Below are positions 7,075 to 13,865 of a stretch of DNA of 43,058 nt, piece after piece. Both the position numbers and the translations under genes were made by a program. The notes under the pieces are model-generated. The model did not search any database and was not told the origin of the DNA. It saw nothing but the letters and a program-made list of their open reading frames with translations. Where the stretch lies: NCBI GenBank assembly GCA_022764275.1, contig JALERH010000192.1, positions 1-43,058 on the forward strand. The letters run 5' to 3'. The DNA is from Blautia sp. GTDB lineage: Bacteria; Bacillota; Clostridia; Lachnospirales; Lachnospiraceae. How positions within the stretch are numbered: position 1 is the first letter of the stretch; every line of letters starts with the position of its first letter.

Positions 7075-8516
7075 TGTATATGGAATGGAACAAACTGCTT
7101 TCCCCGAAAAGAGTGGGAAATTATGCAAAGAATACCAGCGTTCGTTCCAGTGATCTGAGAAGTGAGTTTGAGAAGGACTACCATAGAATTATTGGTAGTT
7201 CTTCTTTTCGGCGTCTGCAGGACAAAACACAGGTGTTTGCCCTGGATAAGAGTGATTTTATCCGCACCAGGCTCACCCACTCTCTGGAGGTGTCCTCCTT
7301 TGCAAAATCCCTGGGACAGAACATTGCCCAGTATCTGATCTCCAACCAGATAGATCCGTCCTTTACCGTGGAAACAAAGTCGGATATCTGTGACATTCTG
7401 CAGTGCGCAGGATTGATTCATGATATCGGCAATCCGCCCTTCGGACACTTTGGCGAGGAAGCGATCCGGGACTGGTTTTTACGAAAGCTTCATACCCTGA
7501 CATTTCAGGGCAGGCCGGTGACAGAAGTGCTGACGAACCAGATGGTGCAGGATTTTTATCATTTTGAAGGCAATGCCCAGGCTCTTCGCCAGGTGACGAA
7601 GCTTCATTTTCTGGTAAATGAAAACGGCATGAATCTGACATATGCCCTTTTGAACACCATCATTAAATATCCGGTTTCCTCCGAACAGATCAACCCGGAA
7701 AGCGGTAAGATCACGGAAAAGAAAATGGGTTATTTTTATGCGGAGCAGCCTTTGTATGAAAGGATTGCAGAAGAAACCGGCACAAAGGGAATGCGTCACC
7801 CGCTGACTTTTATTCTGGAGGCGGCAGATGATATTGCCTACCGTACTGCAGATATTGAGGATGCAGTTAAAAAAGGCTGTATCTCTTATGAAAAACTTCG
7901 TGAGGAACTGCTGCTCGCCCGAAAAGCGGCTAAGGAAAAAGAAATGCCCGTGGATCTGGAACACCTGGATCCTGTGGCAATGCTGGATCATCAGTACGAA
8001 AACGGCGTAACGAGGGGTGTGACCAATCCAAGGCTTTACGCGGTACAGAATTTTCTGGTTCGTCTGCAGAGCTCCCTGATCTTCTGTGCTACTTATGGAT
8101 TTACTTCTCATTATCGTGCGATCATGGCGGGAGAGTACCAGCATGACCTGTTTTACAAAACCTATGGAGACTGGGTGATCCGGGCTCTTGGAGACATTGC
8201 GTATCGGTACGCTTTTATTTCCAAACCGATTCTCCAGATGGAGGTATCCGCCGGGACAATCCTGAATTTCCATCTGGATCACTTTGTACCTGCCGTGATT
8301 GCCTATGATACGGCAGAACCCCTGAATATGATGGACAAAAAAATGGTGTCACTCATCTCTGAAAATTATCTGCAGATTTATCAGTTTTACAGCCAGAAAA
8401 CCGATGATGAGGCCGAGAAGCTGTATCTGCGCCTGCTCCTTGTGACAGACTTCGTGAGCGGGATGACGGACAGCTATGCCAAAGACCTCTACCAGAAGCT
8501 AAATGGAATCAGTTGA
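7074..8516 (+). CDS. dgt: Deoxyguanosinetriphosphate triphosphohydrolase-like protein
   Basis: This HD-domain enzyme hydrolyses dGTP or other dNTPs to the nucleoside and triphosphate, and so helps balance dNTP pools (480 residues from this start). The metal site is visible: His69 in RLTHSLE, His116-Asp117 in GLIHDIGNPPFGHFGE, and an Asp in EAADDIAYRTADIED. The start is placed at the ATG that overlaps the thrC stop (TGATG), with GGAATCC upstream; a second ATG two codons later is equally possible. The tight overlap suggests translational coupling with thrC, although no pathway link is evident. Confidence 0.92.
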   Translation: MYMEWNKLLSPKRVGNYAKNTSVRSSDLRSEFEKDYHRIIGSSSFRRLQDKTQVFALDKSDFIRTRLTHSLEVSSFAKSLGQNIAQYLISNQIDPSFTVETKSDICDILQCAGLIHDIGNPPFGHFGEEAIRDWFLRKLHTLTFQGRPVTEVLTNQMVQDFYHFEGNAQALRQVTKLHFLVNENGMNLTYALLNTIIKYPVSSEQINPESGKITEKKMGYFYAEQPLYERIAEETGTKGMRHPLTFILEAADDIAYRTADIEDAVKKGCISYEKLREELLLARKAAKEKEMPVDLEHLDPVAMLDHQYENGVTRGVTNPRLYAVQNFLVRLQSSLIFCATYGFTSHYRAIMAGEYQHDLFYKTYGDWVIRALGDIAYRYAFISKPILQMEVSAGTILNFHLDHFVPAVIAYDTAEPLNMMDKKMVSLISENYLQIYQFYSQKTDDEAEKLYLRLLLVTDFVSGMTDSYAKDLYQKLNGIS

Positions 8517-8547
8517 AATTTTGCCAGATTTTTTTGTGCATTTTGTG

Positions 8548-8576
8548 TTGAAAAAGCGCATATACTAGAGTATAAT
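8548..8576 (+). promoter_or_regulatory. Promoter of 6S RNA
   Basis: TTGAAA (8548-8553), 17-base spacer, perfect TATAAT (8571-8576), placed a few bases before the closing stem of the RNA. Confidence 0.75.
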
Positions 8577-8582
8577 AAATTT

Positions 8583-8812
8583 CAGAAATCAAGTAAAAAT
8601 CCTGGGATGTGCGAGGCCCCTTTTATTTTTGAACCTACATTGACATTAAGGGAATCCAAAATCGCAGATTGGATGTCAGACCTCTCGTCGTGGTAGGCAG
8701 AAGATCTGTTGAGGACACCCACCTAGCGGCAGGCTAGGCGTCAAAAGGAAGGGAACGGCATTCTGGGATTCTTTCATAAGCAGGGCCATATACTAATATG
8801 AGGCCCTTTTTT
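8583..8812 (+). ncRNA. ssrS: 6S RNA
   Basis: The RNA folds into the long rod with a central bubble expected of 6S RNA, which binds sigma-A RNA polymerase by imitating an open promoter. The closing stem pairs 8598-8609 (AATCCTGGGATG) with 8759-8770 (CATTCTGGGATT), all 12 positions pairing, three as G-U. Inside, CCTTTT pairs with AAAAGG, CCTAC with GTAGG, and TGACAT with ATGTCA. The 3' side carries the small hairpin CCTAGC/GCTAGG next to CACCCA, as in clostridial 6S RNAs. It has its own promoter and intrinsic terminator and no protein frame. The assignment is from structure and recall of the family, not a covariance search. Confidence 0.82.
8783..8812 (+). terminator. Terminator of 6S RNA
   Basis: GGGCC (8783-8787) pairs with GGCCC (8802-8806), with an inner ATAT/ATAT pairing, followed by six T residues. 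Confidence 0.75.
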
Positions 8813-8845
8813 CGATAGTTTTGGTTTACATTGGGAGGAAAAAAG

Positions 8846-9913
8846 ATGGGTGTTTCAGAGAGAAAGTTTGGGGAATTGTCAACAGGAGAGGAAGTGCGCA
8901 TTTTCCATCTGGAGAATGAATCCGGTGCATATGCCGAGGTTATGGATTACGGTGCGATTCTGGTAAAGCTCTGTGTTCCGGACAGGTATGGAAAGCTGAC
9001 AGATGTGGTTCTGGGCTATGACGATGTGATGCAGTACGAGACAAACGGATGCTTCTTCGGAGCTACGATTGGCAGAAGCGGAAACCGTATCGCGGGAGCG
9101 AAGTTTTCCATTTACGGAGAAGAAGTCGTGTTGGCGCAGAATGAGAATGACAACAATCTTCACAGCGGACCGAATGGTTTTGAGAAAAAATTCTGGACGG
9201 TAAAGGACATTAATCAGGAAAAAAATTCTGTTACCTTTTTCCGTATCAGTCCGGACGGGGAGAATGGCTACCCCGGAGAATTCCAGATTCATGTGAAATA
9301 TGAGTTTACCCGTGAGAATGAGCTGCAGATTTATTATCGGGGTGTCAGTGATAAAACCTCCGTTGCCAATATGACCAATCATTCGTACTTTAATCTTGAT
9401 GGCGAAGGCAGCGGAAGTGTACTGGATCAGTATCTCACCATTCATGCCAAAACGTATACACCGGTACAGGACAGTCATTCCATTCCTACCGGTGAGTATG
9501 CTCCTGTGGAAGAGACGCCGATGGATTTTACCCACCCGAAAAAGATCGGTGCGGACATCGAGGCTGATTTTGATCAGTTGAAATATACAGGCGGTTACGA
9601 CCATAACTATGTGACAGACAATTATGCAAAGGGGAACTGCCGCGTGATCGCAAACGCTTACAGCGAAAAGACCGGCATTACCATGGATACGGTTTCGGAT
9701 TGTCCGTGTGTGCAGTTCTATGCGGGTAATTTTATAGACGGGGAAAAGGGAAAGAATGGTCATGTTTACAATAAGCGTGACGGCTTCTGTCTGGAAACCC
9801 AGGTGGAACCAAACGCAGTGAATGTGGAAGAATTCCACTCTCCGATCATTGAAGCAGGAGAGCAGTATACATCCTTTACCTCTTACTGCTTTGGGGTGAA
9901 AAAGCAGGATTGA
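8846..9913 (+). CDS. galM: Aldose 1-epimerase (galactose mutarotase)
   Basis: The enzyme interconverts alpha and beta anomers of aldoses such as galactose and glucose in the cytoplasm (355 residues). The ATG at 8846 follows GGGAGG; an in-frame TTG further upstream would run through that site. Family landmarks are IGRSGNRIAGAKF, LHSGPNGFEKKFW (His106), MTNHSYFNLDG (His179, probable acid), the YDHNYV segment and CLETQVEPNAVN (Glu317, probable base). The gene stands alone after the 6S RNA terminator; no sugar operon is next to it. Confidence 0.93.
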   Translation: MGVSERKFGELSTGEEVRIFHLENESGAYAEVMDYGAILVKLCVPDRYGKLTDVVLGYDDVMQYETNGCFFGATIGRSGNRIAGAKFSIYGEEVVLAQNENDNNLHSGPNGFEKKFWTVKDINQEKNSVTFFRISPDGENGYPGEFQIHVKYEFTRENELQIYYRGVSDKTSVANMTNHSYFNLDGEGSGSVLDQYLTIHAKTYTPVQDSHSIPTGEYAPVEETPMDFTHPKKIGADIEADFDQLKYTGGYDHNYVTDNYAKGNCRVIANAYSEKTGITMDTVSDCPCVQFYAGNFIDGEKGKNGHVYNKRDGFCLETQVEPNAVNVEEFHSPIIEAGEQYTSFTSYCFGVKKQD

Positions 9914-9960
9914 TTTTGAATAAGTGATATTTTTTCTGGTTTTCTGCATATATATAGGAT

Positions 9961-11286
9961 ATGAAGAAAACCAGATTTTTTTATGGAAAGAATTATTTTC
10001 TGTCTGTTCTTTTATGCTGGCTGCTGCTTCTGGATGCAGCCGTACAATTCAATTTGGGACAGGCACAGGAGAAGGATACAAAACTGGAAGAGAAATCAGG
10101 GGATGAGGAAAGTAGTTTGGCACAGGAGAAGCCGTCTGGAGCGGCTCAGGCAGCTCAATCAGAACAGACGGCAGTGGTGCCGGAGACTCCGGAACCGGTT
10201 CTATCAGAAAACCCCTCTATCCGTGTCCTTCTGATGGATTCCTCATATGGGACATATTATCATCCTTCTGTGACGGTGGAAATCTGCGGAGAGACTTCTG
10301 CTTATGATGTGGACAGCCCTGAGCTGGCAGACGGTCCTGTGATTTTGGACGGCGGGGAAGAGGGCATCTGCATTTCTTCCATTAAACGGCAGGAAAATCC
10401 ACCGGTTTATCAGGGAAAACTGGAGATCAGCAAAACCTCCCGGGGACTTCTTCTCATCAATGAACTGCCCCTGGAATCCTATCTGGAGGCGGTCGTGCCA
10501 AGTGAGATGCCTGCTTCCTATGAAAAAGAAGCCCTGATGGCACAGGCAGTCTGTGCCAGAACTTATGCAAAAAAGCAGATGGAAGAGGGGACGTTAAAAG
10601 AAGAGTATGGCGCGGATGTGGATGACAGTGTAAATTATCAGGTTTATCGTAATATTTCCCCAAAGGAACAGACCTCAGAAGCAGTAAAGGAGACAGAGGG
10701 GAAGGTGATGTGTCAGGAAGGGGAGCTGATCACTGCCTATTATTTTTCGACTTCTGCAGGGACGACCAGCACGGATGAAGTCTGGGGGGCGGAGGAAGCT
10801 GCGCCATATCTGAAAAGCGTGGAATGTGATTTTGATGCGGAAGAGCCATGGAGCCGCTGGAGTGTGGAAATTCCATGGGATACGGTGAATGACCGTGCAT
10901 GCAGTCTGGATGGCTGCTCGGGTGCGCTTTTGTCTTTGCAGATCGTGAAAAAAAGCCAGAGCGGTGCGGTGACCGGACTTTTGGTGACAACAGAGGGAGG
11001 GAGCAGCGAGCTGTCACAGGAATATGACATTCGCCGGTTCCTTTCACCCAGAGGTCTTACGATTACAGAAAAAGACGGAACACAGACCAAAGGCGGAGCA
11101 CTTCTTCCCAGTGCATACTTTTCCCTGGAGGCGAAAGAAGGAAGCTCATTCCTTCTTCAGGGGGCCGGCTATGGACACGGCGTGGGCATGAGCCAGACGG
11201 CGGCCAATGAGATGGCAAAGGAAGGATATTCCTGTGACGAAATCCTGCATTATTTTTTTAAAGATATTGCAATCGTAACAGAGTAA
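9961..11286 (+). CDS. SpoIID/LytB domain protein
   Basis: This is a SpoIID-family protein (441 residues), predicted to be a lytic transglycosylase that cuts peptidoglycan glycan strands after stem peptide removal; the family works in spore engulfment. A signal anchor lies at residues 10-30, then a Gln/Glu-rich linker to about 80. The core shows ELPLESYLEAVVPSEMP with the probable catalytic Glu, QAVCARTYA, YFSTSAGTTS and the C-terminal GYGHGVGMSQTAANEMA. The start is uncertain: the ATG has only a close AGGA and sits directly behind a CATATATAT box, so it may be leaderless or sigma-E driven. Whether this is SpoIID itself or a paralogue cannot be decided here. Confidence 0.85.
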   Translation: MKKTRFFYGKNYFLSVLLCWLLLLDAAVQFNLGQAQEKDTKLEEKSGDEESSLAQEKPSGAAQAAQSEQTAVVPETPEPVLSENPSIRVLLMDSSYGTYYHPSVTVEICGETSAYDVDSPELADGPVILDGGEEGICISSIKRQENPPVYQGKLEISKTSRGLLLINELPLESYLEAVVPSEMPASYEKEALMAQAVCARTYAKKQMEEGTLKEEYGADVDDSVNYQVYRNISPKEQTSEAVKETEGKVMCQEGELITAYYFSTSAGTTSTDEVWGAEEAAPYLKSVECDFDAEEPWSRWSVEIPWDTVNDRACSLDGCSGALLSLQIVKKSQSGAVTGLLVTTEGGSSELSQEYDIRRFLSPRGLTITEKDGTQTKGGALLPSAYFSLEAKEGSSFLLQGAGYGHGVGMSQTAANEMAKEGYSCDEILHYFFKDIAIVTE

Positions 11287-11303
11287 AGGGAAGCGCAGGG
11301 GGC

Positions 11304-11332
11304 TTGTCATACCGTATGTTTCATGGTATGAT
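11304..11332 (+). promoter_or_regulatory. Promoter with an overlapping inverted repeat before the YihY gene
   Basis: TTGTCA (11304-11309), 17-base spacer, TATGAT (11327-11332). TCATACC (11307-11313) and GGTATGA (11325-11331) form a perfect 7-base inverted repeat with an 11-base gap, lying between and into both promoter boxes, so it could be a repressor site. Confidence 0.55.
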
Positions 11333-11380
11333 ACGTGGAAGAAAATAACGAATTGCAGCAATGCAATCAGGAGCAGTCGT

Positions 11381-12277
11381 ATGAGTAAAAAGAAAGAAAA
11401 ACAAAGTATCCCACAGCTTCTTATGGGTTTTGTGGAACGGGTAAATGGCGACCATGTAGGAGCATACGCAGCGCAGGCAGCATATTTCCTTATCATGTCT
11501 TTTATTCCGTTTCTGCTGTTTTTAACGACCATGATCCGCTACACACCACTGACTTATAATATGGTCAGTGATGCCATTCGTGGTTTCGTTCCGCACAACC
11601 TTCAGAGCTTCGTACTTATGGTGGTTTCGGAGGTATATGACAGAAGCACTGCTGTGGTCCCGATTTCTGCTATTATGGCACTTTGGTCCGCAGGAAAGGC
11701 TATGCAGTCTCTTTCCAATGGACTGAATACCATCTATCATGTAAAGGAAACACGTAACTGGCTGATCACCAGGATTTATGCCGTATTTTACACGATGCTG
11801 TTCGGGCTTGCGATTATCGCCAGCCTCCTTCTCCTGGTCCTGGGCAACCGGATCCAGGTGGCTGCTGCAAAATATATACCGGTTCTGGGACGCCTTATCG
11901 GAAGGATTATCGGAGCCAGGACTTTTCTGGTATTTGGTGTGCTGTTTGTGGTGTTTCTGCTGCTTTATAAAGTACTTCCAAACCGCCGGGCGACGTTTAA
12001 AAGTCAGGTTCCGGGAGCTGCTATGATCGCAGTGGGATGGTCTGTGTTTTCCTATTTTTTCTCGCTGTATTTTGAGCTTTTTCCAAATTTCAGCAATATG
12101 TACGGAAGCCTGACCGCTTTGATTATGCTGATGCTCTGGCTGTACATATGTATGAATCTGGTCCTTTACGGAGCAGAAATCAATGCTTACTTTGAAAAGC
12201 AGTTCCGTATGGCTCAGGCTACGGTGAAGGAGAGGCTGATACGGGAACTGGAGCAGAAAAAAGAGGAAAAGAAGTAG
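11381..12277 (+). CDS. YihY/BrkB-family membrane protein
   Basis: This 298-residue integral membrane protein belongs to the YihY/BrkB family, once misnamed RNase BN. Its biochemical role is not established. Six hydrophobic segments are visible, at about residues 25-50, 85-105, 130-155, 175-195, 205-230 and 235-260. Family segments are DHVGAYAAQAAYFLIMSFIPF near the start, the WSAGKAMQSLSNGLNTIY loop, LYKVLPNRR and YGSLTALIMLMLWLYICMN. An AGGAG lies before the ATG. The C-terminal 30 residues are charged and cytoplasmic. It has its own promoter and sits just before the pheST leader. Confidence 0.88.
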   Translation: MSKKKEKQSIPQLLMGFVERVNGDHVGAYAAQAAYFLIMSFIPFLLFLTTMIRYTPLTYNMVSDAIRGFVPHNLQSFVLMVVSEVYDRSTAVVPISAIMALWSAGKAMQSLSNGLNTIYHVKETRNWLITRIYAVFYTMLFGLAIIASLLLLVLGNRIQVAAAKYIPVLGRLIGRIIGARTFLVFGVLFVVFLLLYKVLPNRRATFKSQVPGAAMIAVGWSVFSYFFSLYFELFPNFSNMYGSLTALIMLMLWLYICMNLVLYGAEINAYFEKQFRMAQATVKERLIRELEQKKEEKK

Positions 12278-12297
12278 GTTCGGGAATAAATTTTAGC

Positions 12298-12326
12298 TTG
12301 ACAGATGGAACCGGGTGTGGCATAGT
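12298..12326 (+). promoter_or_regulatory. Promoter of the pheST T-box operon
   Basis: Perfect TTGACA (12298-12303), 17-base spacer, CATAGT (12321-12326). The expected start near 12333 matches the beginning of the T-box leader. Confidence 0.65.
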
Positions 12327-12332
12327 TAAGAA

Positions 12333-12576
12333 AGATGCAAAGGCATGGAAGGTGTTTTTAGGCTGCTGTTTTCTTGCAGAGAGAGGGAGTCACCGGCTGT
12401 AAGCTCCCTTAAGTTCAGACAGCTGCTGAGTTTCCCACCGGAGCCGCGTTTCTGAAAAGAGCAGTAGGAAGCGACGTAAGCTGCGCGTTAAGCAGATTGA
12501 GAGCCTGTTTTTTACAGGAATCAGGGTGGTACCGCGGATTATTGCTTCGTCCCTATATGGGGACGGAGCTTTTTTT
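12333..12576 (+). promoter_or_regulatory. T-box leader, probably tRNA-Phe responsive
   Basis: The leader senses uncharged tRNA and switches between antitermination and termination ahead of pheS. Visible parts are AGAGA with the stem I distal hairpin GGGAG...CTCCC, the AGTAGG...GACG segment, and the T-box AGGGTGGTACCGCGG at 12524-12538. Its TGGT pairs with an ACCA tRNA end, which fits the A discriminator base of tRNA-Phe. A TTC at 12432-12434 after CTGAGT is a candidate specifier codon; that choice is inferred from the gene downstream. About 100 bases separate the leader end from the pheS start. Confidence 0.88.
12544..12576 (+). terminator. T-box terminator hairpin
   Basis: GCTTCGTCCCT pairs with GGGGACGGAGC over 11 positions (two G-U), followed by seven T residues. 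It competes with the antiterminator formed around the T-box sequence. Confidence 0.85.
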
Positions 12577-12677
12577 ATGGAAAGCGTCGGAGTGCCGGAG
12601 GCACAAAGAAGTCAGCTTCCATGAAAAACGGGGACTTCCCTTCTGCAAAATATATGAACCAAAAGGAGACAGATATC

Positions 12678-13703
12678 ATGGATATGAAAGAAAGACTTCA
12701 GGAACTGGCAGAAAATGCCAGAAAGCGGATTGAAGAATCCGAGGGCCTGGACAAGTTAAATGATGTGCGTGTTGCATATCTCGGAAAAAAAGGTGAGCTT
12801 ACTGCCATCTTAAAAGGCATGAAGGATGTGGCACCGGAGGAACGTCCGAAGGTTGGACAGCTTGTGAATGAGACCAGAGCAAAAATCGAGGAACTTCTGG
12901 AAGAATCCAGACAGAAGCTGGAAGAAGCAGTCCGTGAGGAAAAAATGAAGGCAGAGGTTATCGATGTTACTCTTCCGGCGAAAAAAGCAAAAATCGGCCA
13001 TCGTCATCCGAACAGCATTGCGCTGGAAGAGGTGGAGCGTATTTTTATCGGTATGGGCTACGAAGTAGTGGAAGGACCGGAAGTAGAATATGCGGACTAT
13101 AACTTTACCAAATTAAATATACCGGAGGATCATCCGGCGAGAGATGAGCAGGATACCTTTTTCATCAACAATTCCATCCTCCTTCGTTCTCAGACTTCCC
13201 CGGTACAGGCACGTACTATGGAAAAAGGCAAGCTTCCGATCCGTATGATCGCACCGGGTCGTGTATTCCGTTCCGATGAAGTAGATGCAACCCATTCCCC
13301 GTCCTTCCATCAGATTGAGGGACTTGTAATTGACAAGAATATCACGTTTGCTGACCTGAAGGGAACTCTGGAAGAGTTTGCAAAGGAACTGTTCGGACCG
13401 GAGACAAAGACAAAATTCAGACCGCATCATTTCCCGTTCACAGAGCCCAGTGCAGAGGTGGATGTTTCCTGCTTCAAGTGCGGCGGAAAAGGATGCCGTT
13501 TCTGTAAAGGCTCCGGCTGGATCGAAATCCTTGGCTGTGGTACCGTACATCCAAATGTACTTCGTATGTGCGGCATTGACCCGGATGAGTATACCGGATT
13601 TGCTTTCGGTGTCGGCCTGGAGCGTATCGCCCTTCTGAAATACGAGATCGACGATATGAGACTGCTCTACGAGAACGACGTACGTTTCCTGAAACAGTTT
13701 TAG
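12678..13703 (+). CDS. pheS: Phenylalanine--tRNA ligase alpha subunit
   Basis: PheS is the catalytic subunit of the alpha2-beta2 enzyme that attaches phenylalanine to tRNA-Phe (341 residues, normal length). The ATG at 12678 follows AAAAGGAG; upstream in-frame codons lack a ribosome site. An N-terminal coiled coil (about residues 1-85) is followed by the class II aminoacylation core: [21 protein letters not shown] (motif 2 region), [14 protein letters not shown], a Cys-rich [17 protein letters not shown] segment, and [20 protein letters not shown] (motif 3). It is the first gene of the T-box operon, with pheT 162 bases downstream across a palindromic repeat. Confidence 0.97.
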   Translation: MDMKERLQELAENARKRIEESEGLDKLNDVRVAYLGKKGELTAILKGMKDVAPEERPKVGQLVNETRAKIEELLEESRQKLEEAVREEKMKAEVIDVTLPAKKAKIGHRHPNSIALEEVERIFIGMGYEVVEGPEVEYADYNFTKLNIPEDHPARDEQDTFFINNSILLRSQTSPVQARTMEKGKLPIRMIAPGRVFRSDEVDATHSPSFHQIEGLVIDKNITFADLKGTLEEFAKELFGPETKTKFRPHHFPFTEPSAEVDVSCFKCGGKGCRFCKGSGWIEILGCGTVHPNVLRMCGIDPDEYTGFAFGVGLERIALLKYEIDDMRLLYENDVRFLKQF

Positions 13704-13827
13704 CGAGCCGAAGGCGAGCGGCTTCCCCGACCCATGTCGGGGAAATTCCGACAGACGAGCCGAAGGCGAGCGGCTTCCCCGACCCTGTGTCGGGGAAATT
13801 CCGACAGACGAGCCGAAGGCGAGCGGC
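13704..13827 (+). repeat. GC-rich palindromic tandem repeat between pheS and pheT
   Basis: Two nearly identical units (13704-13755 and 13756-13808, 52 and 53 bases) and a third partial unit (13809-13827) start with CGAGCCGAAGGCGAGCGGC. Each full unit then holds TTCCCCGAC and GTCGGGGAA, a 9-pair hairpin with a short loop, followed by ATTCCGACAGA. GCCG/CGGC inside the first part forms a second small hairpin. The units differ only in the loop (ATG versus TGTG). The first unit starts directly after the pheS stop codon. It resembles REP/ERIC-like intergenic repeats; no other copy is seen in this window. Confidence 0.9.
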
Positions 13828-13865
13828 AATTAATATAATATCAGAGTGAGAAGAGGATTGACAAA

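Noticed and set aside
5797-7128. A 443-codon open frame antisense to thrC
   Set aside because: No ribosome site or recognisable motif; the plus strand encodes a full threonine synthase.
8879-9949. A 356-codon frame antisense to galM
   Set aside because: It only mirrors the codon pattern of galM and has no family features.
13704-13827. CRISPR array, because of repeated units with short differences
   Set aside because: Units are directly adjacent with no unique spacers and contain strong palindromes; this is a REP-like tandem repeat.
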